64,000 nucleotides of DNA from Litoditis marina (lineage: Eukaryota > Nematoda > Chromadorea > Rhabditida > Rhabditidae): contig OZ038436.1 of NCBI GenBank assembly GCA_964036275.1, positions 8,051,864-8,115,863 on the forward strand. Direction: 5' to 3'. Below are positions 9,516-21,400 of this stretch, in pieces. The notes under the pieces are model-generated. The model worked only from the letters and a program-made list of their open reading frames with translations. It did not search any database and was not told the origin of the DNA. A program made the position numbers and the translations under genes. The stretch's first letter is position 1, and each line of letters begins with the position of its first letter.

Positions 9516-11788
9516 TCAGACAAATCCATTATAGTTGTAATAATAATAATTGTAATATGGATCATATTCATATTGTACCATTTGTAGGTTTTTTTCGGGA
9601 TTTGGTGATATTTGTGTGTTTTGAGGGGATTCCAACAGAGCGAATGGCAAAAACACTGAACCAAACAATCGAGAGACCATTCCGTCTAAACGCTGGAAAT
9701 GAGAAAATAAAATAATGTTTGAAATCAAAAACCTCAAAATTACTATATTCAAAGTTATTTGAAGAACAGTGATATCATTGAAACATTTTGTCTCAATGAC
9801 TGTAAAACTGTAGGCTAAGTGGAGCCCAACTTTTATTTTGTTTCTACTGTCTTTTTTGAGGTACTTACGGTTTTTTGTAACTTTGCGGCAGTACGTCAAA
9901 ATTGAATCACTTTGGTAATGTTTCGGCCTTCGAAGATTCAAGTTTGCAAAACCGTTTCACCTTTTTACAATTGAACAACTCACTCTTTTCAATTGTGGAT
10001 ATTTGAAGTGGAGCGCGGTTTGGAGACGGGCTATTATTCGACTCGACTGAAATAACAAAAGTACTTTTGGGAATCAAACATTATTGACAAGGTTTTAGGA
10101 AAACATATATTTCTCAACTTCTCCAATGATTCCGTAGTGGCAGTTCAAAGTAGAACGATTATGTAGACCAATTCCGACTGAATCGCTCCTTTAAACTATT
10201 ACAATGCAAAACCGAAGCGTTGAGATTGGTCCACATAATCATCCTTCTTTAACAACTGAGCATAGATGTAACTTAGTAAACGCACGATCAAGATGTAAAT
10301 TTTAAGTAATTTGGCAATTATTACTTTTATAGTAAAAAATTGATAGTAAAGATTGTACTAGTGAGTCTATTCGTCGTCTACTTGAATTGCTTGCATCTTT
10401 CATTCTGGCTGGATCAACCTTGCGCCCAGGCTGCACACTATGTTATATACTGCATGAAACATTGCGGCACGGCAATACCCTATTCTCCGTTTAAATGAGG
10501 CAAAACAAGCTAGTAAATCGTTTTAATCGGTAAAAAAAACGATCCTTAGAAGAGCTTTTTGATAATCTGCAATACGTATATTCTAAAAAAAATTTGAAAC
10601 ACACCAATTTCACAATACTTTGTGAAATGACCCTATAAACGTGGAATTTTGATTACTTTTTTTTAACATTTTAGGTGGAGAAATTATATACATATATGAA
10701 GAAATTCGCGAATTTATATTTGGTATTCTCGTTTAACTAACCTCGTAAGCGAGATATGGATTCTGCTCTTCTATAACTCTGTTATTGATTGGTTCAAACT
10801 CCAACATAAAAGATACAAGACGGGATCGGATCTGGAAGAAATAGTTATTTGAGACGAGATAAAAAAAACAAAAAAAGATAAATAATTCATGAAACGTAAA
10901 CGTAATTCATATACAGTAACTTGAAACATTTTCTTGTCTTACTTCTATGTTTCGAAGTTTGATATTTTGAATATTAGCGGAAGTAAAACCATTTGGTTTC
11001 ATGAATGTTCAAATTTGACTTTACAATACAATCAATAAATCAAAGTTTCTCCACAATTAACTGAATTCAGTGTTTACTCTACCTATCCAACTGAAAGCTG
11101 ACCAATTCTTTCGAAATTCATGTTATTGCACTATTCTGTTCGCGTTCCATTGCGATTGAACGATTTTGGTGAAGTATTAATTTTATGACGACCGACTTAG
11201 GCGATTCTGCGCTCTTCAAACCTAATAAGAGAAATTATGTTGATTTTGAGTTCTATTATCCCTCTGACAAGGATGTAATGGGTTGAGTATAACATTTGAA
11301 CTCGTCAAGGCAAATGTTGTAGTTTGATCCAGCTGCTGTACAATCGGATGTAATGGCGTGTATTGAGAGCAAACTGCAGAGAATTCTGTTCTTTGCTACA
11401 TTCACCCATCGAATACAGAACCGGCAGAACATGTGACGAAATAGGCTTGACGACCTCTCAACCTAGACATATTTTTTTGTTTCTTCTCTGTCCTCTTTGT
11501 TTTGTTCAGTCTAACTAGTGTTTCCTGTATTCGGGTATTCTGTTAGTTTTGACCTTAGTGTTAGGCCTTAGGTCTTAGTCATTCGTTTTTTGTCTTGTTT
11601 TTATAGGATTTAAAACACCATGATTTTCGATTAATTACCTCTGGCGAAAGTTTCTTCCCGCTTTTCTTGAATTCGTGGACCAAATCCACTGATTTTTCTC
11701 CCAGTTCATCCAGTGATTCAGCTAGAGAAATTGCCGAAGAAACATCAAAAGTGACAAGAATGAAAATCACGAAAAGGTGTTTCAACAT
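9516..11788 (-). CDS. Small secreted protein with Tyr/Asn-rich tail, unknown function
   Basis: Exon 1 (11788-11639, 50 codons) starts one base after ATTTTCAG, as for an SL-trans-spliced message, and begins with a clear signal peptide, MLKHLFVIFILVTFDVSSA. Exon 2 (10831-10742, 30 codons, phase 0 at both ends) encodes IRSRLVSFMLEFEPINNRV and onward. A short exon from 10430 (12 bases to a GTTGAT donor, or 49 to GTAGAC), exon 10046-9984 (21 codons) and the last exon 9692-9516 (58 codons plus stop) complete a phase-0 chain of about 163 residues. The C-terminus is strikingly rich in Tyr and Asn (YEYDPYYNYYYYNYNGFV). No transmembrane segment follows the signal peptide. The family is not recognised. 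Exons 1, 2 and the last are well supported by splice sites and codon choice; the two middle exons are less sure because 9984-10046 is open in two frames. Confidence 0.6.
10146..10253. mobile_element. Palindromic MITE family C copy
   Basis: About 110 bp nearly perfect palindrome; ends read GTAGAACGATTATGTAGACC and its complement GGTCCACATAATCATCCTTC. The loop is near AAACTATTACAATGCAAA. Other copies: 14401-14533, 20665-20787, 33768-33864, 50884-51003, 58576-58697. This copy lies in an intron of the secreted-protein gene. Confidence 0.75.
11256..11462 (-). CDS. Possible extra or alternative exon inside the secreted-protein gene
   Basis: After an acceptor ending at 11463 the minus strand stays open for 69 codons in phase 0, matching the phase left by exon 1 of the gene above. 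The peptide has six Cys, including SDCTAAGSNYNICLDEFKCY. A second frame across the same DNA, entered after the TAG near 11390, is also open. No good donor leading to the exon at 10831 was found, so it could be an alternative terminal exon or nothing. It contains one copy of the TGTAGTTTGATC word (plus strand, 11318-11329). Confidence 0.22.
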   Translation of the reverse strand, partial: VERSSSLFRHMFCRFCIRWVNVAKNRILCSLLSIHAITSDCTAAGSNYNICLDEFKCYTQPITSLSEG

Positions 11789-12967
11789 TCTGAAAATATT
11801 TTTTACTTATTTTTCCTTAAATTAAAAAGGATTTGAATAGGTAGATGCACATGAGCAAACTTGATAGTGAAAACTAGCAAGCCTAGAATGTACCTCAGTT
11901 TTAATGAAGAATGAAAAAAAAAATCACTGCAATCGCTCTAAAGTGAAAATCTCGACCACGAGGTAGGAAAGAATGGAATCTGAGTGGAATTCAATTAAGT
12001 TCGGTTTATAAGAAGATTAAGAGCGAGGGTCACCGGGATCCCGCGGTGATTGGTTTGACGGACGCGTGACTCTTTCATTCAAATGTTTCACATAAGAAGG
12101 GGGTACTCGAGGTTTAGAAACGAGAAATACTGGAATTCACTCTGTTTATCGCGAACTGGAATGTTTACGGCAAAATTGGAGTGAGAAAACAAATTTTGAT
12201 ATGATATTGCGAAATCTCAAAACTAATAATAACACGGAGTACTTTCGAGAACAAAATGATCTAAGATCTGAAATAATCGTGAAGGATAGGTACTTTCTTA
12301 TTTATCTAAATTGAAAAAGCACAGAGAAAAAAAGTAAAGCTAATATAACTACCTTTCGAGACTGTTGCCATCTGTTCGATTAACTCACTTAAATGTTTCG
12401 GTACATCTACATGAATCCTAGTTGGACTTGTATATTTGATTCGGACAACACTTGTAAATTACAAAACTAAAAGCTTTCCTAGTGCAGTTGGTTATAGGTT
12501 GTTATTTATATCATTTTCAATAATCTTATGGTTCCTGCAATTACCCTTTTCATAGATTGTAAACCACGAATCAGGTTTAAACACGACAATTAGGCAAGAA
12601 AGAGCAAGTTTGAAGATTGAAACTCGCAAACGATCAACTCTTGCGAAGTTGGAAATAAGAAAATAAGTAGTGAGCGAAGTGAAGCGAATTGAAATGGCAC
12701 ATGTTGTTCGGTTCTGCTGTGCGTATAGTTTGTTCTCACTTTGTTTCACTAGTTGTTCATTATTTCTTCTGTGTACGCTAACAAGTTATACCTCAGAGAG
12801 GGTCTCGGATACTATGACTGAAAAAGCGCCACTGATGAGACAGACTGTTAGTCACTTGCACAGTCACGTGAAACATGTTGAACACAGCAGAAATCAGAAA
12901 CACGCAATGAATTTGAATTCGGGAGTTCTCAGTAGAGCGCAATATCTCCACCCTTCCAACAATTGAG

Positions 12968-13412
12968 TTTAAAGAATCCGTCCCGCTTTAATTTTGACTT
13001 CTGAGTTAACAATGTATGGCAAATGAAAAACTATTATCAAAAATATAAACTTTCATAACCCTATCTTGCTTTGTTTTCTCAGAAAAGCGGCTTACGTAAT
13101 GACACCGATAGGGGGGTTGGGTACGGGGTATACTCAAAATAGCCTATAGAAGTGCAAAAATGATTTTAAAACACTATATCACATACGACTACACAATTAG
13201 AGACTGAAAAATGGGAACAAATCTGGATGTAAATGAACCAAGGCAAGTTGCGTCACAGTGAAAATGTTCATGTCCTTTTCTTAATTGCTTGATGTTATGC
13301 AAATTTTACCAAATTTTGATCCCAAAGTTTTCTCATGGTCTATGGGAGGACATTAAAAAACTTTTTTGAGCTTTTTAAATTATTCATGAAACTCAAATCA
13401 CAGCGGAACGGT
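12968..13412 (+). repeat. Dispersed repeat E, copy 1
   Basis: About 445 bp that recurs in opposite orientation at 47479-47938. Shared landmarks are AAGAATCCGTCCC at one end, GCGGCTTACGTAATGACACC and CCGATAGGGGGGTTG inside, and AGCGGAACGGTT at the other end. No terminal inverted repeat or coding frame was seen. The similarity is high but interrupted by small indels. Confidence 0.75.
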
Positions 13413-13928
13413 TTTTTTTAATTTGGTCCAGCTAAAAAAAGGATTGACAAAAGCTCAGTTGGTTATGTTTAGCTCTTATAAATAGCGGGTACTACATTCA
13501 TGTGCGCGAAAACCTTTCACCCACTTTTTCAACTTCCAACTCGAGCTATATACGTGCTGAAAATAAAATAAAAACTACAGTATGTTATTCTCTTAAAAAA
13601 CAATATGACAGTAGTTGAAACAGCTGAAATAAAATTTTATATAATATTGATATTTTTCTTTTTCTAATATTCTTTTATCCCACGATAACGAATTGCGTTT
13701 GATTTGCATTTTCGCAAGACTAACAAACAACACTTAGCAACCGTTTCTATGCTCTGATTTCTGTAATAGAAGCACTACCGTATATTTATAAATATATAAT
13801 GGCATATTAGCTACTCCCCTCTGAGCAAATCCCCACACACATTCAGATTAGTCTAGAATACTCAAGCACAGATTGTTAACTTGTTTCGCTCTGCTGTGTT
13901 TGTTGCTTGACCTCTACGTGACAGTATT

Positions 13929-14055
13929 TCTCTCTTTCTCTCCCTCTCTCTCTTCTAATCTCTCTCTCTCTCTCTTTCTTTTTTGCTCGTTTTCTTCCTT
14001 TCTCTTTTTCTCTTTTTCTTTTTTCCCCCTTTCTCTCTCTTTCGCTCACCCTCTC
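13929..14055 (+). repeat. Interrupted CT-rich tract
   Basis: Runs of CT mixed with TTTTC. A CTTTCAG acceptor-like site follows at about 14100. Confidence 0.75.
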
Positions 14056-14400
14056 TTATCATAAGTACAATGCAATATTTTATGGAAACATTACTTTCAG
14101 GCATGTAAGAGAAAACCTCATCAACAAATCTGGAACATAAATAATAAATTTCCAATAATGTTGCCATATATGCAACATAAAAACTGATATTTGTTTTCAT
14201 ACGTCGAGGTAGGTTGAGAGTAAGTTTTTTTTCAATTTATTCGGGTTTCACTGTTTTCAGTTTAATGTAGGTGAACGTTTCAACTGAAAAGTTCAAAATT
14301 CGTTGCACATGGCAGTTTCAGTTCAAAAACAGCTAGAAAGTGGTTGATTTCGCTTTTACGGTTACTAACTACACTATTGAACACCGCATTATGTTCTGTA

Positions 14401-14533
14401 TTAAAGCAGGACGGTCATGTGGTCCAATCCCAATGCTCCCAATGCTTCGGTCCTTTAAACTGCAATACATGTTTCAATTGCAGTTCAAAGGACTGATACG
14501 TCGGGATTGGTCCACGTAATCGTCCTGCTTTAA
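14401..14533. mobile_element. Palindromic MITE family C copy
   Basis: Begins TTAAAGCAGGACGGTCATGT and ends CGTCCTGCTTTAA, a nearly perfect foldback with CAATCCCAATGC and GACGTATCAG-type divergence near the centre. TTAA at both ends would fit a piggyBac-like TTAA target, which is inference. Confidence 0.75.
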
Positions 14534-15186
14534 CATAATAAAAAAATGCTCTCTGATTCTTACTTATCGTTTTATCACAGAATTACTGGATATTCGCGCA
14601 AACTAAGCAAAGTGATTAGACAACTTTAAGATGTATGAGAAACACTTGGCTGCGTTCTCAACGCCTAGTTTGAGTATCCTAGATGAAGCTAGTCTTCTCC
14701 ATTTCCACTAACACTTCTACAGTATGATTTTTAATCATCCAGGTCGTACGAGAAACAAGAATTGTAAATAGGAATTATCTCATTCGTTTCACATTTATTA
14801 TCACACAGAGCGGTAGTTAAGAAAACATGTGCGATTTGCATGTGCACTGTAAGAGTCTCAGTAGGAATGATGTGTTTTTTACAAATGTTAAAACAACTAG
14901 TTCGTTCCACTCACTTAAAAAAAGATTGCTATGTTGGCGTGTTAGGATTTAATTTAAATTCTGAAAGTGTCTTCTACACCATTACTACTACAAGCACTAA
15001 AGTTTTAAGACCAAAATAATGAGTTGTTTATTAGAAAAAGCCTTCTGAATATTTGACGGATTACTGTAGAAGAAAATCGATTGGTGAAACAGAGTATATT
15101 TGCAGATGGAAGTACGTACCTCAACAGCAAAAAGTCAGAATCTCAATAACAAACTACAAAAACGAACTCCATAGAAATATTGTTTT

Positions 15187-16330
15187 CAGGTAATTCTTCC
15201 AAATAAAACATCGCTGGTGAACCTGGGGCTTATATTCCCAAAAAAGCTGCCATATATGCAACTGAAAAACTGTTTTTTTTCTCAAAACGAGTCAATGTAA
15301 GTTTATCACAATCTAGTAAGTTCATACCGCCTGAAAAGTGACAATCATCTTTACGAATCTCAACGGGAATTAAATTTCACTAAACTCTTTTTCATCATCT
15401 TAGTTTATCTTCTCACATTTCTTCAATTGGAGTTCAACACCTAATAAGGTAGAAATTCCCGTGTTGATTGGAGAGAAAGTGAATTTTTCCCAACCACGTC
15501 ACTTACAAAATGGATAATACGGTTTGAAAATCCTATATTGTGTTTTAGGCAGAATCAGAATGCAAATCCGAATCTACAACGACGAGAATAAGTAATATTT
15601 TCATTCATTCATATTTAGATGATAACTTTTATTAAAACTAATTACTGGAAATATAGTTAAAATACAATTTATTTATGCCTTACTTCAAAATTCTTCATGT
15701 AAACGCTGTACCTACAATCTTTTATCTTCATTTTGTGACTATTTATAGTTAGTTCTCTATCTATTTTCACTTTCTGATCAGTTTGTTCTACAGATTTCCG
15801 GAAATATACGAGCGGAAGAACTGCTTTATATGAACTGCAGCTCAAAAACTGCAACTGAATGGCGAATAACGAATAATGAAAGAATATGGCGTCCGAAGCT
15901 TCACTGGGAGGAAATCCCACCGTTTTGGATTTAGGATCGAAGGTAGAATCGCAAGGATGTTGGCTGTGCATCGGAAGTTAGTTATTTGGTTGACTTTACC
16001 GGAATGTAGAATACAAGGTAGTAGTAGACTTTCACTATCTCTCTCTCTATCTCTTACTCTTACTCTCTCTCTTTATTTTATATAGTTCTCTGTCTTTCTC
16101 TCTCTTGATATTCTTTTTATCCCTTTTTCTCTCTCATGCTTTTCTCTTTATCCATTTCTCTCTTTCTATCTTTCTGTCTCTATCTCTCATCAATCACATT
16201 TTTCAATTTCAGAGAGATGTTTATTTCAGGTAGCTCTTCCAAATAAAACATCTCCAATACATCTGGGACTTATATTCCCAATAGTTGCAATATATGCAAC
16301 TTAGAAGCTGAGTGTTTTTTCTCCAAAACT
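15187..16330 (+). repeat. Duplicated CT-unit 3' pieces
   Basis: The segment after the TTTTCAG at 15188 and that after the TTTCAG at 16229 are close copies: CTCTTCCAAATAAAACATC-type start, GGGACTTATATTCCC, ATATATGCAACT. A third, weaker copy is at 14100-14200. Between them, 15890-16010 has the exon-like block with AGGATCGAAGGTAGAATCGC, and 16038-16200 the CT tract. Each unit keeps splice-like ends, but frames are broken, so decayed paralogous genes or non-coding RNA genes are possible. Confidence 0.45.
16038..16200 (+). repeat. CT-rich tract
   Basis: Imperfect CT/TTCT repeat, 160 bp, between the exon-like block at 15890-16010 and the acceptor-like TTTCAG at 16229. Confidence 0.8.
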
Positions 16331-16964
16331 AGTAAAATAGGTTGGTCACCGTTTAACAGGTTTATACCGCCTGGAACATTCGAAATCACTCTGTACGAGT
16401 CTCATCGGAAGGAAAACGGCTACATTTAGCATACTTTCAGTTACGACGGCTGGGAAAGTTGGTTGTAACGAGCCGACGATTGTTGCGCTAGTTGAACTTT
16501 TACGGTTTCACACTTCAGTGCAACTGACCATACAAAAACAGTTTAGCTAGATGTATAGTCTTCATTTCACCAATAAAGACACCAGAAATCTGAATTACTT
16601 GAGCAGAGCGAGGGGTTCTTGGAAAAACCTGGAACTTATACTCTTAACGAATCTTGCCCACAGGTACGAGGTCAGTATTAAAATATACTTCTCGCATCGA
16701 CTGATAGTAATTATATTGAAAACTATAACTATGAATAATTCGAGAATGTTGCAGATCTGCAGAAATATTCCCACAAACTGAAAGAAATCTGTACATGAAC
16801 TGCAGTTCAAAAAAAACGGAATTATTAACCACAGATGCAAAAAAAAACACCTTCAAAAGCTGCATTTGGATCATATAAATTTAAAGGGTGGCTGGATTCA
16901 CCACAAAATTAATAAGGTTGGTTATTTCGGTTACGGAACACAGAATTTCTCAGTGTTCTTATAC

Positions 16965-17050
16965 ATCTCTCTCTCTCTCTCTTTCGCACTCTCTGTTTTT
17001 TTCTTTGCTCTCTCTCTCTCTCTATCTCAATCTCTTCTGTCTTCCTCTAT
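16965..17050 (+). repeat. CT-rich tract
   Basis: Two CT runs interrupted near 16990-17010. The last 3' piece of the unit family follows at 17229 (TTCTTCCAG then GCATGTCGAC). Confidence 0.8.
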
Positions 17051-17864
17051 TTCGTTCTCAGTTTTCCAGCTCTCAGATACATCTTAATCATCCATTCATT
17101 CTTAATCATGCACCAACATTGATTTCCACCATTGATTTGTCCTACACCTTTTTATTGGTTTTGCAAACCTTTTTTTTTGAACTCCTATTCGAGTATTAAT
17201 AAAATCATATGCACGTATTATTCTTCCAGGCATGTCGACACAAACTCTATGAGAAAGAAGCCCGGCGTACATCCAAGTGTTAGTAGATCAATACATGTAC
17301 GATAAATATCTTTGCTTACAATATATATTGTTGATTTTAACGTTTTCTGTTTTTTTTTATTCAGAACTTCTTCGTTTTTCAGACATCATGATGTCTTTGA
17401 ATTAGATTGTTTTTAGAATTTACGTTCGACTAGAAATTATATTTCTGAAATTACACGCAATAGAAGAGCATTTGCGCAGTTCAATGTATTAGTGCCACTA
17501 TTAATAAAGAGTGTACACTATGCATTTCAATGTAGTTAACGTACTCCTTACGTTCTATACTGATCAACTGATAAAATGGTAACGATACGTTGATATTGTG
17601 GTGAAACAAATGAGATTTGTATTTTAAAAACTGCACCCCACGAGTTAAAGTGAGTATAACAAGAAAAAAAACTATTTTCGCTTATAAAAATCATAGTGTG
17701 GAGAAACATTAGCAATCGTACAATTCACTATCACAATCGTACAATCCATACGAAAACACGTGTTGAATGAAAGTATTTAAAGTCTACGGAACGTCTTACT
17801 TTCAAGCTATCAGTTTGCAGTTCACAGCTTTCTGGTAAATTTACAGTATATTTACATTCGCATG

Positions 17865-17990
17865 TATACTGTTAGTCAATAGCACAGTCACGTGAAACAC
17901 AGCACAACTCAGAAACGTGCAATTACAAAGTGCACAATTTCTCATTACAATACCAACTTTACGTGACTATTCATTCCACTTCTTGTATAT
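17865..17990 (+). mobile_element. MITE family A copy
   Basis: Starts GTATACTGTTAGTCAAT and ends CACTTCTTGTATAT, with the internal CAGTCACGTGAAACACAGCA word shared by the family and a small internal deletion. Confidence 0.7.
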
Positions 17991-18230
17991 GTAGAATGTC
18001 GTTCAAACAGAAATATGCTCCAGAGATCGAATGCATGCATTCTCCAAAAACCCCATCCCAACCGACGTCTCCTCAAATGCACGCTATTTCGCTGCTCTTG
18101 CAAAGCCAGAGACGCAGACTGGGTTGATATCGCGTAAAATAGAATAATATGTACATTGTACACGTAGTGTTTCACACGTGAACACGTGTTCGCGTGAACT
18201 CTCGCTTCACGCACGTTTTCTCATCTGAGA

Positions 18231-18396
18231 ACGTGTGCTAGAAGATCCCGTCAACTTCATCCCATCCTGCGTCTCTCGCTTTGCCTCACTATTTCCCGTC
18301 TCTTACATCCCGGCGGGATGTAAGAGCAGAGAAATAGCGTTTGTTCGAGGAGACGCAGGATGGGATGACGGTGCCGGGATCTTCTAGCATACGTAC
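18231..18396. mobile_element. Palindromic MITE family B copy
   Basis: About 165 bp foldback. Ends read GTGCTAGAAGATCCCG and CGGGATCTTCTAGCATACGT; the inner arms carry CATCCTGCGTCTC and its complement; the centre is TTACATCCCGGCGGGATGTAA. Other copies: 19015-19181, 22423-22590, 33049-33210, 45229-45351. It ends about 15 bases below the stop codon of the receptor gene at 18410, so it probably supplies that gene's 3' UTR. Confidence 0.8.
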
Positions 18397-18409
18397 TCTG
18401 AAGTGAGCT

Positions 18410-21400
18410 TCAGGATTTCATGGCCTTCAGTGGAGAGTAGAAAATCCGTCGAATGTTGTCGTTGAACAGACTGAAGTGAGAACATGACAACACGATAGAA
18501 CACAGTAACCAAATTAATGGGCAGTAACCGAATCTTCGTTATGTCTTGATTTTTCACATGTCTTAATTCGTGGATTTTGTCCGAAACACACGAGATCACA
18601 CTAAAAACATAATACAGTGAGTACCAAATTTCTCTGTCTCTCCCCGGCATCGAACCTGCGAGCAAAAAATGTAGCAGGGCGCTAACTACTGCGCTATTAG
18701 AACACACAGTCGGCGAGCTTTGGACTCAAGAACATGTGTGGTTACACAGCGGAAAGTGAGATACACAGTACCCTCTCGCCTTTCCGTTGGCGACAACTAT
18801 GGGCTAGGAGAACACCGTATATAGCGCTGGTCCGGCAATGCACTTTTCCCAGCCACGTTTCAGCTATTCATATTCTGACTACTCACCTGTACAGAATCCA
18901 TTTGACCTGGTTCAGGTTATTCGCAAGTACATTTACCAGTCTTGCCAAATTGGTGTGACTGAAAAAATGGTTGAAGGTGAACAAAACTAACGAAAAGCAC
19001 TGCGAACCGCTGAGTACGTATGCTAGAAGATCCCGACACCTTCATCCCATCCTGCGTCTCCTCAAAATGACGTTATTTCTTTTCTCTTACATTCCACCGG
19101 AATGTAAGAGACACGAAACAGTGAAGCAGAGCGGAAGACGCAGGATGGGATGAAGGGGCCGGGATCCTCTAGCATATGTACTCAGGTGCGACTCGTTGTA
19201 ACAATGATGAACATTGTCGGTAGAGCGTCGTTGACGTTTGAATTTTGGTTGTTATATTCTCAATGTACGAGCATCGCTATTGGATTAGGTTAATTCCCAG
19301 TCTGATTCCCTTTATGCGCACTGAGTGAAATGAATCTCAATAATGTTCAGGACATATCTTTGCTTCCCCCTTATTAATGTAAAAAATCTTGAACACAGAA
19401 AAAAGCAGAAACGTGCGATGACAAATTACACGATTCCTCATCATAATGTTATTTTTACGTTACTGTTCAATTTACTCCTAGTATATACACGTATGGCCCG
19501 GTACCAAGGTCCCATCCTGCGTCTCTCGTTCTCCACACTATTTCGCATACACTGCAACCCTCAGTATAATACTTGCTCATCCCATACCTCGTGTTGAAGT
19601 TGTACGTGAGTGTGGAGCACAAAAAGCAGCAACTGAGCAGAACAAACGCACTGGCCAGACGGAATTCTCGGCTCCATCGAGTCGTCTACAATGAATACAT
19701 TGAAAATATTTATGTTCTACGATTATTTATTCATTTATTTATTTATTTATTCACATTCAGAGAATGTGGCACTCGCTCCAGAAAAAGAGAAGAAAAATCG
19801 ATAGAAATAACTGCCGAAAAATCAAGCAATAAGCCATAAGAGTTTGAATGGTTTACAGTTACTGTTTGTACGATTTTGTATCGGAAAGTGTTGATACATT
19901 GGTCTTTGAATAAACGGATCTCGGAATCTTTTAGAATGTTTTTGGTTATTTTTTCTTTATTTTTTTGCCGAACTTGAGGTGCTATTGATATTTTGTTAAA
20001 CGAGCGACTCTAACAAAAAGTTCATTGCCACCTCCTGCTCGGTTTTACCAATAATACAAACAAAATAATGAAATCATTGAAGTAATGGCCTATTTTAATG
20101 AACTGATCAAAATTCTCTGTACAACTTTTTTTTTCGATTGGTGAAATGCGTAGTGTTAACCATTTCTTAGCGCTCGCTCGAATGTTGCGCGTCATCTATA
20201 AGTATGGATGTATTCTATTGATCTCATTAGGATCTGGTAAGGATGAAGTAACCATACGGTTTTGTTATTCGATCAGTATCTGTCCTTAAAAGCGAGGTCA
20301 AAGTGTACTTTTTTGTCTTGACAATTTTTCTCATCGAATTTTGTATACTTTCATTCGTTTTCTGTTCGTGAGAATAGTTTCTCACCTAAGTTTTGGATAG
20401 AGCAAACCCTATAGTTTCAGTTTGTTTAGTAAGACAACCACTTATAGCGAATACAGTTCGAGTACCTACATTTTGACCAAATTACCTTTTATTCCTTTTT
20501 TTAGTGAAACAAAACGTAGTGCAACTGTTGGTTAGTTATGCATAGACTAAACTATGGTGGTTTATCGAGTTCAAAATTAAGAGTATTCGAGTTTTTGAGC
20601 TTCGGTAAGTTTCGAGTTTTCGTGTTTCGAATTCGACTCTACTTTAACAATCCTAAACCACACTTTCTAAGCAGGACGATCAGTTCCAACCCGAACGCAT
20701 TAGTATTTCAAACCGCAATACATTTTCCAATTGCAGTTTAAAGGACCGATGTTACGGGATTGGTCCACATAAACGCCTTTCTTTAAAGCCTAAATGTTCT
20801 TACTTTCATAGTCTGATTTGGGTTCCCTTGATTGTGTGGAGCGTTTCGCTCGGAAAGTCTCGAGTTGTCCGTATTCGCCTTGGAAACAGTGATAACCGTT
20901 TGGTTCTTTTTCTTTTGCATCAAATACATTTTCCAGAGAATTAGAACGTTCGATACGGTCATGACGATGTAGCAAATCGCCTGAAACATTTAATCAATGA
21001 TAAATTGTGAGCACTTGCGAGTTTTTCAAATGAGTGTTTTGCTTGCTTAGGACATTTTCTCTCTTAAATAACTTGGCAAAACGTGTACCAGTTGATACTA
21101 TCAAATAAACATAAATATGTTCGATAAATGATAATCAATGAATAAAAAATGAAATATATACATTTAACTATTTATTAGGTTTCAAGTTACACCGTTTCGG
21201 CATCTAGGTGGAAAAATGAGCATAAGGAAGCTGTCCATTTTACCGAACATGTTTCTTAGGAGCAGATTTACCAATTATCGGGTTTTTGTCCGATTCAAAG
21301 CAGATATTTACAGCGTTTGGTCTCTAATAAACTGCATTTGTAGCTTTGTCCCGTTGCTTTTCGATTAACAACTCGTTAACCTTTGCGTTTCGTGAGATCA

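Larger units (their letters stand above)
12000..18400. other. Intergenic stretch with tandem-like CT-tract units
   Basis: No supported coding exon. It carries CT tracts (13929-14055, 16038-16200, 16965-17050), each followed by a CAG acceptor-like site and a short shared 3' piece (around 14100, 16229, 17229; a further 3' piece at 15188 has no CT tract). Upstream exon-like blocks lie at 15890-16010 and 16860-16930. Also present are MITE copies, one half of a dispersed repeat pair (12968-13412) and two TTTCGCGC/TATA-like modules (13465-13512 minus, 17470-17512 plus). Confidence 0.55.
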
